Source: Lewinellaceae bacterium
GTDB taxonomy: Bacteria; Bacteroidota; Bacteroidia; Chitinophagales; Saprospiraceae
Direction of reading: 5' to 3'
Length of the DNA: 64,000 bases
NCBI GenBank assembly: GCA_020636095.1
Contig: JACJYN010000009.1
Location: 1 to 64,000 of the forward strand
Position numbers and translations under genes: made by a program. The notes beneath the pieces are model-generated. The model saw only the letters and a program-made list of their open reading frames with translations, was not told the origin of the DNA and did not search any database. This document shows positions 8,536-16,494 of this stretch, in pieces (the stretch's first letter is position 1; every line of letters begins with the position of its first letter).

Positions 8536-10176
8536 ATGGCACTCCACCCTCAGGCCGGCAAAACCGCCACTCCAGATCAATTGGTTAATATCCCACGCCT
8601 CATCACCGCCTACTTCACCGGGCAGCCCGACCCTTCTGTACGGGAGCAACGCGTCTCCTTCGGCACCTCCGGACACCGGGGTTCATCGCTGAACCGGTCC
8701 TTCAACGAACAGCACATCCTGGCGACGACGCAGGCCATCTGCCTGTACCGGCAAAAGGAAGGAATCAATGGCCCCGTATTCATGGGCATCGACTCACACG
8801 CGCTGTCTGAGCCGGCGCAGGCCACCGCTCTTGAAGTATTGGCCGCCAATGGTGTGGAAACAATGATCGCCGCCGGAGACGAATACACGCCGACACCGGC
8901 GGTCAGCCAGGCTATCCTCGCCTACAATCGCGGGCGGGCCGGCGGATTGGCCGACGGCATCGTCATTACGCCCTCTCACAACCCGCCCGAGGACGGTGGG
9001 TTCAAATACAATATGACGAACGGCGGCCCTGCCGAGAGCAATGTCACCGCCTGGATCGAGGCCAAAGCCAATGAGTTGCTCGAAAACGGGTTGCGCGAGG
9101 TCAAACGCATCCCGTTCCAACGGGCCATGAAGGCCTCTACGACCCACCGTTACGACTACCTCGGCGCATACGTGAACGGCCTCGGGCAGGTGATCGATAT
9201 GGACGCCATCCGTTCATCCGGCCTTGAAATGGGGGTGGACCCCTTGGGTGGAGCGGGGGTCCATTACTGGGGACATATTGCGGACCACTACCGGCTCAAT
9301 CTCACCGTTGTCGATACGGAGGTGGACCCCACTTTCCGGTTCATGTCACTCGACTGGGACGGGAAGATTCGGATGGACCCCTCATCGCCCTACGCCATGC
9401 AACGCCTCATCCGGCTGAAGGATGACTACCCCGTCGCCTTTGCCTGCGATACCGACCACGACCGGCACGGCATCGTCACCCGCAGCGCCGGCCTGATGCC
9501 CCCTAACCACTATCTGGCAGTGGCGATCGATTACCTGTTCCGCCACCGCCCGAAGTGGAAACCGGAAACCGGCATTGGCAAAACGCTGGTCAGCAGCCAG
9601 ATGATCGACCGGGTGGCAGCCCGGCTCGGCCGCAAACTCGTCGAAGTGCCTGTCGGCTTCAAATGGTTCGTCGACGGCTTGTTCGACGGCTCGCTGGGCT
9701 TCGGAGGCGAAGAAAGCGCGGGCGCTTCTTTTCTGGACAGGGAAGGGAATGCCTGGTCGACCGACAAAGACGGCATCATCGCCGCCCTGCTGGCCGGTGA
9801 GATAACGGCCCGCACCGGCAAAGACCCCGGTGAGATCTACCGGGAATTCACTCGCGAATTCGGCGAGCCGGCCTACGGGCGCATTGACGCGCCGGCCACT
9901 CCCGCCCAAAAGGACAAGCTCAAAAAACTGTCACGGGAGCAGGTCACTTCATCTCAGCTAGCCGGCGAAAAGATCGAGGCCATCCTCACCGAAGCCCCCG
10001 GCAACGGCGCCTCCATCGGCGGCCTCAAGGCTGTGACCGCCAACGGCTGGTTCGCAGCCCGCCCGTCGGGAACGGAGGACATTTACAAGATCTATGCGGA
10101 GAGTTTTAAAGGGGAAGAGCACTTACGGCAGTTGCAGAAAGAAGCGCAGGAACTGGTGGATAGGGTGATTGGGTGA
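8536..10176 (+). CDS. pgm: Phosphoglucomutase (alpha-D-glucose-specific)
   Basis: This enzyme interconverts glucose 1-phosphate and glucose 6-phosphate in the cytoplasm and links glycolysis with glycogen and sugar-nucleotide synthesis. The product has 546 residues from the ATG at 8536 (MALHPQAGKTA), the same length as the E. coli-type Pgm; an upstream in-frame ATG at 8491 adds 15 poorly conserved residues and is not preferred. Visible motifs are SFGTSGHRG near the N-terminus, the phosphoserine loop TPSHNPPEDGGFKYN, the metal loop DTDHDRHGI, the sugar-specificity loop FGGEESAGASF, and the phosphate-binding RPSGTEDIYKIYAESF at the C-terminus. All catalytic elements are present. It stands alone between divergent cvfB and the convergent DUF433/DUF5615 pair. 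Confidence 0.95.
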   Translation: MALHPQAGKTATPDQLVNIPRLITAYFTGQPDPSVREQRVSFGTSGHRGSSLNRSFNEQHILATTQAICLYRQKEGINGPVFMGIDSHALSEPAQATALEVLAANGVETMIAAGDEYTPTPAVSQAILAYNRGRAGGLADGIVITPSHNPPEDGGFKYNMTNGGPAESNVTAWIEAKANELLENGLREVKRIPFQRAMKASTTHRYDYLGAYVNGLGQVIDMDAIRSSGLEMGVDPLGGAGVHYWGHIADHYRLNLTVVDTEVDPTFRFMSLDWDGKIRMDPSSPYAMQRLIRLKDDYPVAFACDTDHDRHGIVTRSAGLMPPNHYLAVAIDYLFRHRPKWKPETGIGKTLVSSQMIDRVAARLGRKLVEVPVGFKWFVDGLFDGSLGFGGEESAGASFLDREGNAWSTDKDGIIAALLAGEITARTGKDPGEIYREFTREFGEPAYGRIDAPATPAQKDKLKKLSREQVTSSQLAGEKIEAILTEAPGNGASIGGLKAVTANGWFAARPSGTEDIYKIYAESFKGEEHLRQLQKEAQELVDRVIG

Positions 10177-10198
10177 GGCTGCGAGATTGAGGCAGCCA

Positions 10199-10558
10199 TT
10201 ATCGGTAAACTGCAATTGATTGCCTATCAATTACAATCATGTTGTTGCCCTGTTCGAAAAAACTGAAAATGTCTGGATAGTGTAGTTCGATGAATCGTAA
10301 TAATTCCTTGTTAGAGATATTGCCAACTTTGAGAAGTAGAATTTTGGGAGGACTGCCCTTTAAAACAAAATGGTTATGGAAATCTGCGTCTTTAGATACA
10401 ATTATCCTATCCTGGCCTATTGCGATTTCTTTGATCTCAATGTCGTCGAATAAATGTCCGGCAAGATAATGAGAGACGTGAATTGAATCAGCGCCCAGCT
10501 CATCTAATTTGTCAGATAATTTTCTGGGAAGCTGAGTGTCTACAACAAACTTAAGCAT
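10199..10558 (-). CDS. DUF5615 PIN-like protein, putative toxin
   Basis: The 119-residue product begins MLKFVVDTQLPRKLSDKL, with the acidic residue of the PIN-like fold in FVVDTQLP, and continues with IIVSKDADFHNHFVLKG, another acidic cluster, and PPKILLLKVGNIS. This is the DUF5615 (Mut7-C-like PIN) pattern. Such genes are commonly paired with a DUF433 gene, as here: the DUF433 stop lies 3 bases before this start. By analogy with VapBC, the protein may be a ribonuclease toxin neutralised by its partner, but enzymatic activity for this subfamily is inference. Confidence 0.8.
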   Translation of the reverse strand: MLKFVVDTQLPRKLSDKLDELGADSIHVSHYLAGHLFDDIEIKEIAIGQDRIIVSKDADFHNHFVLKGSPPKILLLKVGNISNKELLRFIELHYPDIFSFFEQGNNMIVIDRQSIAVYR

Positions 10559-10561
10559 AAA

Positions 10562-10792
10562 TCAGCTGGCTAATGGGAGAATAGATTGCGCATCAGCAAT
10601 TTTGGAAGCATACCATAAGCAGGCAAAAATGTCTTCTTTTTCAATATAGGGATAGTCTGCAAGAATTTCATCAGTAGTCATTCCAGAGGCCAGCAACTCC
10701 AGCATTTGAGTTACGGTGAACCTCATATTTCTGATCGTTGGCCGGCCATTGCAAACCTTTGGGTTCAGGGTAATGCGTTCGGATAGTTTCAT
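10562..10792 (-). CDS. DUF433 protein, putative antitoxin
   Basis: The product begins MKLSERITLNPKVCNGRPTI and ends with a helical segment ASKIADAQSILPLAS. The N-terminal RITLNPKVCNGRPTIRNMRF block and the helix-turn-helix-like MTTDEILADYPYIEKEDI are typical of DUF433. I chose the ATG at 10792 because family members start here and it follows a purine-rich GAAAAGGAC; in-frame ATGs at 10804 and 10852 are alternatives. The gene precedes the DUF5615 gene with 3 bases between, the normal antitoxin-toxin order, and probably represses its own operon. Confidence 0.8.
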   Translation of the reverse strand: MKLSERITLNPKVCNGRPTIRNMRFTVTQMLELLASGMTTDEILADYPYIEKEDIFACLWYASKIADAQSILPLAS

Positions 10793-10914
10793 GTCCTTTT
10801 CCATCGGTGGTACAATTTTATACAATATACAACCCCAAACCGCTATTACCAAGTTGAGTCAGCCTCAATTTAATTTCACCCCAATCGCAGCAAGAGTTTA
10901 AAGAATCTGTTTCC

Positions 10915-11290
10915 TCACAACCTATCGGTCATCTGCTGCATCATATCCTTCCAGAAGTTGATAGCGTACTCTTTCTTGTGGTGCCCGAAGCGGAGGATGA
11001 GCAATTGCTTTTCCGGCGCTACATAGATGATCTGCCCCATCAGGCCAGAGGCCATATAGGACTGGCAGGGGGAAGAGCAAAGGATGAACCCGCAATGATA
11101 AGCGCCGGTGGGGACGGCGCCGGGGGACAGCAACGTGTCCATCCAGTAAGGCGGTAAGGCCTGGTAGCCGTTCCAGTTGCCCTGGTTGAGCCAGAGGCGG
11201 CCGGCCCGGGCAAAGTCCAGAGCTTTGCCCTGCAGGCAGCAGAAGGCTCTTTCCATAGCATTGTCGTCTTTTCGGTCCAGCGGCCAGAAG
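10915..11290 (-). pseudogene. Serine hydrolase (beta-lactamase family) C-terminal fragment
   Basis: From about 11290 the minus strand encodes AFWPLDRKDDNAMERAFCCL, GKALDFARAGRLWLNQGNWN, a GAYHCGF block and GLMGQIIYVAPEKQLLILRF. These match the C-terminal third of class C beta-lactamase-like serine hydrolases (often annotated as esterases or penicillin-binding-like proteins). The Ser-x-x-Lys and Tyr-x-Asn motifs would lie upstream and are absent. The frame continues to an ATG at 11388, but those residues come from a dispersed repeat (11291-11357), so the gene was truncated by that repeat. It is very unlikely to be active. Confidence 0.7.
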
Positions 11291-11357
11291 GCGTTGCAGA
11301 GCCTCTGTGAGCCTCCGGCCGCAATACCGGGACACCATAAAACCGAAATACCTAAAT
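11291..11357 (-). repeat. Dispersed repeat G, copy 1
   Basis: The reverse complement of this stretch closely matches 38042-38110: both read GGTATTTCGGTTTTA, then CCGGTATTGCGGCC, then AGAGGC and CTGCAAC. It forms the truncation border of the serine hydrolase fragment. Confidence 0.7.
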
Positions 11358-11384
11358 AGTTACGGTTGAATAGCAGGTGTCCAA

Positions 11385-11700
11385 TCACTGTTCACTGGTG
11401 GTAGCAAGCGCCCCTCCTGAAGTTTTCAGCCTCATCCACAACAAGGAGCCGCCACACCACAGCAGGACGGCAATGCCGCCGCCGCCATACCATTGAGCCA
11501 GGCCGTGGCGGTTCAATACCCATAACAGCAGGCCGCCCATGAGCAGTAACCGGAGCGATTCCAGCCCCCGCCGCCCACTTTTTCGACTGCAGGATGCCGC
11601 CCCAGGTTACGATCATCACAAAGATGGCGGCGCTCATTATCAGCCGCTCCTGCCAGCCTACAGGCAGCCCCCAAAGCTGCTGCCGGGCGCCAAGGGCCAC
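11385..11700 (-). pseudogene. Small membrane protein, frameshifted
   Basis: The frame from 11700 encodes a hydrophobic segment RLIMSAAIFVMIVTWGGIL. Near 11580 the hydrophobic sequence moves to another frame, LESLRLLLMGGLLLWVLNRH, AVLLWCGGSLLWMRLK and TTSEQ, ending with TGA at 11385-11387. Joined by one indel, this gives a protein of about 100 residues with three membrane helices. The true start is uncertain (ATG at 11640 or 11700). No family was recognised. Confidence 0.4.
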
Positions 11701-11705
11701 CCGCC

Positions 11706-11758
11706 AAGATAATCAATCGCGCCTCCTGCCCCGTCCGAGCCACGCGATTGATTATCTT
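11706..11758 (+). promoter_or_regulatory. 16-bp perfect inverted repeat over the ywbE promoter
   Basis: AAGATAATCAATCGCG (11706-11721) is exactly complementary to 11743-11758, separated by 21 bases. The right arm overlaps TATCTTTG (11753-11760), a match to the TAnnTTTG -7 box. A transcript starting 6-7 bases further would have a leader of only about 5 bases before the ywbE ATG at 11772. This could be a repressor site or a folded element. Confidence 0.5.
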
Positions 11759-11771
11759 TGCAAAAAAAAAC

Positions 11772-11972
11772 ATGGAAGGCGCCAAACGATCCAATATCAA
11801 GCCCGGCCTACTGGTCCGCATCGTCATGAAGGAAGACCAGCGCACCGGAGCCCTCACCGAAGGGTATGTCGGCCGGATACTCACCAAGTCGCCCAGCCAC
11901 CCGCATGGCATCAAAGTGCGGCTGGAGACGGGGGAAGTGGGGAGGGTAAAGGAGATTGTGGAGGAGGAGTGA
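11772..11972 (+). CDS. ywbE: YwbE-family protein (DUF2196)
   Basis: This is a small protein of 66 residues from the ATG at 11772 (MEGAKRSNIKPGLLVRIVMK). It carries the YwbE signature QRTGALTEGYVGRILTKSP and the tail HPHGIKVRLETGEVGRVKEI. The family is widespread and of unknown function. An in-frame ATG at 11748 would lie inside the inverted repeat and -7 box and is rejected as a start. The gene is alone on its strand and preceded by the inverted repeat and promoter described separately. Confidence 0.85.
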   Translation: MEGAKRSNIKPGLLVRIVMKEDQRTGALTEGYVGRILTKSPSHPHGIKVRLETGEVGRVKEIVEEE

Positions 11973-11999
11973 GGATGGCTGAATTGTTGGATGGTTAAT

Positions 12000-12299
12000 T
12001 CAAGCCGCTTCCTTCAACGAAAACTCTTCTTTCAACAAGCCTTTCAAACTGATATCCTCATCTACATCCGGCCAATGGACTCCTATTCCGCCGCTGATTA
12101 GCTGGAGGTTTTGAAGTTGTTCCTTGCTAGCCAATTGCAGCCGTGCCGATGAGCTGATCTTACGGCGTAAAACCTTTTTGTTATTCAGAACCACCAGCAT
12201 TAAGTCGAGCTCAGGGTAGCAGTGAACACCAACAATACGCAGGCCCTGTTCAAAGATAATCTGCTCTAATGTGTCGTAGCGGTTATTTGAAGAAGTCAT
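12000..12299 (-). CDS. DUF2442-family protein
   Basis: The 99-residue product ends with the DUF2442 hallmark GGIGVHWPDVDEDISLKGLL. DUF2442 proteins are small and often sit next to DUF4160 genes in pairs that resemble toxin-antitoxin or mobile cassettes. Here the ATG overlaps the last codons of a DUF4160-like tail in another frame (NFSEIAKENADYLKEKWHD, stop at 12283-12285), so this pair was once complete. Function unknown. Confidence 0.8.
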   Translation of the reverse strand: MTSSNNRYDTLEQIIFEQGLRIVGVHCYPELDLMLVVLNNKKVLRRKISSSARLQLASKEQLQNLQLISGGIGVHWPDVDEDISLKGLLKEEFSLKEAA

Positions 12300-12365
12300 G
12301 CCATTTTTCTTTTAAATAATCTGCGTTCTCCTTAGCAATCTCGGAGAAATTTCGATTTTTTCCTG
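12283..12365 (-). pseudogene. DUF4160 C-terminal remnant
   Basis: One minus-strand frame reads NRNFSEIAKENADYLKEKWH then DFFK and a stop, the typical end of DUF4160 proteins. The upstream part of the domain is absent. It overlaps the 5' end of the DUF2442 gene, the usual neighbour of DUF4160. Confidence 0.5.
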
Positions 12366-12476
12366 TTCAGCAAAAACCTTTTTCGTGTCCCGGATCATTT
12401 TTTCATGGTGATTACAGGACATAGATACCATGCTAATGGCAGCCAACAGGATAAGAGGCAGTCCGGGCGTTTTCAT
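12312..12476 (-). CDS. Small lipoprotein-like ORF, 54 aa
   Basis: The ORF begins MKTPGLPLILLAAISMVSMS followed by Cys, a plausible lipoprotein signal peptide and lipobox (SMSC), then about 34 hydrophilic residues. It overlaps the DUF4160 remnant in another frame, so the downstream half may be only a by-product of that remnant. It could be the beginning of a lipoprotein gene truncated by recombination. Confidence 0.35.
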   Translation of the reverse strand: MKTPGLPLILLAAISMVSMSCNHHEKMIRDTKKVFAEQEKIEISPRLLRRTQII

Positions 12477-12521
12477 TCAAAAGGGTTAGCCTGTCTTGTT
12501 CAAGCACTTACTTCCATAAAC

Positions 12522-14146
12522 TTAAGCCAGAACCCCTTTATACAATTCCTCCCGCTGCCTTTTCACATCCTCTGAAGCCAGGAACTCCTCGAAAGTCATC
12601 AGGCTGTCGATGGCGCCATTGGGGGTGATCTCGATAACGCGGTTGGCCACGGTCTGCATCAGCTGGTGGTCGTGGGAAGTGAAGATCAGGTTGCCTTTGA
12701 AATCCTGCAGTGAATTGTTGAGGGCGGTAATGGACTCGAGGTCCAGGTGGTTGGTCGGTTCATCCAGCAGCAGGAAGTTGGGCTGGTGGAGCATGATTTT
12801 GGAGAGCATGCAGCGCACCTTTTCTCCTCCCGACAGCACGGAAGCCTTTTTGTACACCTCTTCGCCCGAGAACAACATCCGGCCGAGGAAACCGCGGAGA
12901 AACTGCTCGTCCTTATCATCCGAAAACTGGCGCAGCCAGTTGATGAGGTCCAAATCGTTGGCGCCGGCGAAGTACACTTCGTTTTCGTTGGGCTGGTAGC
13001 CAACTTTGATGGTTTTACCAAACTCAAAAGTGCCGGAATGGGCTTCTGCCTTGCCGGCCAGTACTTCGAAGAAGGCGGTCATGGCCGACGCCTCCCGGCT
13101 GACGAGGGCGATCTTTTCGCCCTGGTTGATGGTGAAGGACACTTTTCCGAAGAGGGGGCTGCCGTCGGTAGAAAGGTAGCCGAGGTTGTCCACTTTGAGA
13201 ATTTGCCCGCCCGGCTCGCGTTCCATCTGGAAGTTGATGTAGGGGTATTTGCGGCTGGAAGGCTGGATGTCTTCCAGGTTGAGTTTTTCCAGGGCCTTTT
13301 TGCGGGAGGTGGCTTGCTTCGATTTGAGGCGTTGGCGCTGAAGCGCTGGATGAATTCCATCATCTCCTTGCGCTTTTGCTCCACCTTTTTGTTCTTGTTA
13401 GCATTTGCTGGTCATCAGCTGGCTGGATTCGTACCAGAAGGTGTAATTACCGGTAAAGATGCGCATGCGGCGGAAGTCGATATCCACCATGTGGGTGCAG
13501 TAATATCCAGGAAGTAACGGTCGTGAGAGACGACGATCACCGTATTTTAAAGTCAGCCAGGAAATCCGCCAGCCAGTACCGTTTCGGCATCCAGGTCGTT
13601 GGTGGGCTCGTCGAGTAGCAGGAGGTCGGGGTTGTTGAACAGAGCCTGCGCCAGCAGGACCTTCACCTTTCCGGTAGCTCAGTTCCTTCATTTGCTTGTA
13701 ATGCACCGCTTCCGGCACGCCCATATTGCTCAGCAATTCGGCGGCGTCGCTCTCACTGTCCAGCCGCCCATCTCGCCGTATTTGTTTTCCAGCTCGGCGG
13801 CGCGCATGCCGTCGGCTTCGGTAGCGTCGGGGTCCATGTAGATGGCGTTCTTTTCCACCATGATGTCGTAGAGCTCCCGGTGGCCCATCATGACGGTATT
13901 CAACACCTCTTCGTTTTCGAATTCAAAGTGGTTCTGCTTCAGCACCGCCATGCGGTTGCCGGGCTCAATGTTCACGCTGCCTCGCATGGCCGGGATATCC
14001 CCGGAAAGGATCTTCAGGAAGGTGGTTTTACCGGCCCCGTTGGCGCCAATAACGCCGTAGCAGTTGCCGCGAGTGAATTTGAGGTCTACCTCGTCGAAGA
14101 GAATACGCTTGCCGTACTGAAGGCCGAGGCCCTGAACTGTCAACAT
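12522..14146 (-). pseudogene. YbiT-like ABC-F ATPase, multiple frameshifts
   Basis: ABC-F proteins are soluble tandem ATPases acting on ribosomes. The N-terminal ATPase (from MLTVQGLGLQYGKRILFDEV) has an intact Walker A GANGAGKTTF. Homology then jumps frames: SNMGVPEAVHYKQMKELS, a second-frame stretch with the first signature and Walker B, a linker, and from 13226 an intact C-terminal half. That half contains SVLSGGEKVRCMLSKIML, NFLLLDEPTNHLDLESITAL and a normal C-terminus. At least four single-base frame changes are needed over 1.6 kb. The second Walker A position reads KIALVSREASAMTAFFEVL, lacking GK[ST]. Because every other segment is well conserved, sequencing indels are a serious alternative to pseudogenisation. 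Confidence 0.75.
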
Positions 14147-14194
14147 AGAATAGGTTTTTTCGGCTACCTCTCTGTGGCTGGACGAAGACTAAAG

Positions 14195-14275
14195 GGGCTG
14201 TGTACGATGTACCGGCCGATTGTGGCCTTTGACGGTGTACGATGTACGGGCCTGTCCAACAATAGAATGCAAGCC
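14195..14275 (-). repeat. Dispersed repeat F, degenerate copy 4
   Basis: This stretch shares GTGTACGATGTAC (twice), GCCTGTCCAA and TAGAATG with the F-family copy at 36606-36717, but lacks the GGGTATCCGTCTA end. It lies between the ABC-F start and the next gene. Confidence 0.4.
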
Positions 14276-14421
14276 GTTTTCTGAATAAGCGCGCAAAGGT
14301 AAGGGGATTTGGGGAGGAATCACTGAAAATAGCGGTTTTTACAGAAACTTAACATTTTGCGGCAATTCCCGGCCGATGGAGTGGATGTCGGATAGGTTGT
14401 ATTTTTTTATGGATTTCATTA

Positions 14422-14754
14422 TTACATCATTTTGATCTTGGTTCCTAGAACCCTTCGGTGTAAACCCCACCCCCAATAAAGCATCAACACAAAGAAGGAC
14501 GCCTTCACCAGCAAAACGAACAGGATCAAAAAAAGTGCTTGCGCGATAACCCTTTTCCATTTTTGTTGTCTCATAGCTTTCACCAAGCTAACCATTACCC
14601 ATGAAAAGGCCAAAAGAGAAAAAACGAATATTGTTACAGCGGTGCCCTGGGCTATCTTCTGAGAAAAAAGATTCTCCTCGAGCGCATTATACACCAGCAA
14701 GAGCAACAATAATAGGGAAACCGAATAAAGGGGAATAAAAATAATGAGCCTCAT
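14422..14754 (-). CDS. Small membrane protein, 110 aa
   Basis: Three hydrophobic segments are visible: IIFIPLYSVSLLLLLLLVYN, VTIFVFSLLAFSWVMVSLV and LFLILFVLLVKASFFVLML. Basic residues lie in the second loop (RQQKWKR) and at the end. Its ATG overlaps the TGA of the upstream broken membrane gene (ATGA at 14751-14754), so the two are translationally coupled. No family was recognised. Confidence 0.55.
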   Translation of the reverse strand: MRLIIFIPLYSVSLLLLLLLVYNALEENLFSQKIAQGTAVTIFVFSLLAFSWVMVSLVKAMRQQKWKRVIAQALFLILFVLLVKASFFVLMLYWGWGLHRRVLGTKIKMM

Positions 14755-15700
14755 TGCCTTCTTGTTTTTCCTTTAATCTTCCGTTTGACAACCTGCCACC
14801 ACCCCTTATTTTTAAACTCATCGAACAGGCTATTTCCCAGAAGGATCAGCATCCAGGCCGCAACGGCAATGACCTCAGTGGGTTTAAACGGCTGAAGCCC
14901 CAGCAGGGCCAGGGGCCAGGTTGACGGCGCCGCAGAGGTAAATGCCCCCCAGGATCAGGCTCATTGGCCGAACGAAGGGCCCTTTCCTGGAAAGGATAAC
15001 ATCAGCGGCAATTGCACCGTATATCATCAGGAAAATGGCCGTTGTCACACCGATAAAATCGCCAGTGGCCAGGTAGGCGCCAAGTAAGTACGCCCAGGGC
15101 GCCGTTGAGGTCGAGGAACACGAACTGGGCTACCTTATTGGTGAAGGGAAATGCCAGCGGCGACGCGGGTACCACCCATTTGGTATAGCCGCACTACCCA
15201 GAAGATGAAAAGGGCAGGTAGATCAGCCAGGTACTTGCCGCCCGGTTTCAGGTATAAACTCCGGGCTTTTCGTGATCAGCAGCAGGAGCAGGACAAAGGC
15301 GGTCATTGTAGTGATGAATTGAGAAATGGGGTTTAACAACACGCCTCCGTCCCAACGGCTGACCGCCCGCCACAATTGGTTCTCATAGGCGTAGGCTTCG
15401 TAGTAATTGTAGAGTTCGTCCCGGTCTCCGGGATCCTGCCGCAGTGCCGACAGATGATGCTCCAGCGCCGTTGCGATATTGCCGTTCCGGCGGCACTGCT
15501 CCGCCAGGAGGCGCTGCAGGTAGGCATCCTCCGGATCGGCCTGGCCGAGCTGCTGCAAGTACTTTTCCGCTTCGCCGAAGTGTAAGCCCTGCCGGGCAAT
15601 GGCAGCTTTATAAGTAAGAGCCGGAGCGTGGCTGGGATTTAGCGCCAAAACCCGGCCGATGAGCTTTTCCACTTTAACGGGAGCGCAGCCACTCCGAATG
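14751..15700 (-). pseudogene. TPR-plus-membrane protein, frameshifted
   Basis: From about 15700 the minus strand encodes TPR-like helices (KLIGRVLALNPSHAPALTYK, EAEKYLQQLGQADPEDAYLQ, ATALEHHLSALRQDPGDRDE) and a first membrane segment FITTMTAFVLLLLLI. It then runs into a stop near 15223. Hydrophobic coding continues in other frames: ATGDFIGVTTAIFLMIYGAI, PMSLILGGIYLCGAV, PTEVIAVAAWMLILLGN and the tail WWQVVKRKIKGKTRRQ. The last frame stops at 14751-14753, overlapping the next ATG. Three or so indels would restore a cytosolic TPR domain followed by about five helices. Function unknown. Confidence 0.5.
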
Positions 15701-15718
15701 TTTAAGTGAAAAGTAGAA

Positions 15719-16270
15719 CTAAATATGCCCTCTTTTATTGAAATTCCGAAATGTATGCGGGAACAATATTTGCAACTGCTCTCTACTGCAATGGACAAGG
15801 CCGTTTTTCATCTCTGCCAGCCGGATATCTTCTTTTAAACGTTCATACTTTTCCTTCGGAATATACTCCCTCAAGTGAAGAAGGCTTGAAGCAGTAAAGG
15901 GGCTTTGCCCTCTTCCATATTTATCTGGGTCATGCTTAAATAACCGGAATACCTTTTCATTCCTGATCAGTAACTATTCAGCATCGTGGTGATTTGACCT
16001 CCTGCAAGAATTCAAAGATGTAGTTCCTTTAGCCACCTCTTTCAAGGGAGAGAACCGATCCCAGAACGTTCCAGCAGGAAATAAGTACACCAAATTTGCG
16101 TCAGGCGATTTCAGCTCCCATCCTTACTGAATAGTAACCAGGGTTTTTAGAAATCATGACTGTGTTGCCAATATATCCGATCCATATTTTAAAGACAGAT
16201 TGAAACTTAACTCGTAATCATCTTCCTGCTAACTCACTAAGGGATTGAAAATTACTAAATCCGGTGAATG
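15719..16270 (-). pseudogene. Degenerate coding region of unknown family
   Basis: One clear frame reads NEKVFRLFKHDPDKYGRGQS, PFTASSLLHLREYIPKEKYE, RLKEDIRLAEMKNGLVHC and stops at 15719-15721. Upstream, other minus frames read SPDANLVYLFPAGTFWDRFS and NYIFEFLQEVKSP, and further upstream DKHSPDLVIFNPLVS. These pieces have protein-like composition and probably belong to one gene broken by several indels. I do not recognise the family. Confidence 0.35.
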
Positions 16271-16279
16271 TTTATCTTA

Positions 16280-16440
16280 GAGCGTGTTGGGGATTTACTT
16301 TTGATGTCGAAAATGAGCAGATTTTGGTTCTCAGGAAGCCATTTTTGAGCCGCATAGCATCGCTACGTGGCGAAAAAATGGCGAAATGAGGTTCAAAAGA
16401 TGCACATTTGCAGGCCAAAGGGTAAATCCCCAACACGCTC
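16280..16440. mobile_element. Palindromic miniature element M2 (family M)
   Basis: This 161-bp element has a perfect 19-bp inverted repeat GAGCGTGTTGGGGATTTAC at its ends, flanked by TTA at 16277-16279 and 16441-16443. Its interior, read on the minus strand, is recognisably related to M4 (CTGCAAATG, GAACCTCA, TCGCCATTTTTTCGCC, CTATG, GCTCAAAAAT, GAGAACC). Confidence 0.85.
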
Positions 16441-16494
16441 TTACTCCGGGACAGATGGATGGAATTTCAATAATGTGCCGAAAAGGTAGCCTCC

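Noticed and set aside
15970..16138. A possible fifth N element: GTAACTATTCAG and CTGAATAGTAAC 169 bp apart
   Set aside because: No 8-bp duplication flanks it, the interior is not palindromic and reads as protein-like sequence in minus-strand frames, so the end similarity is probably chance.
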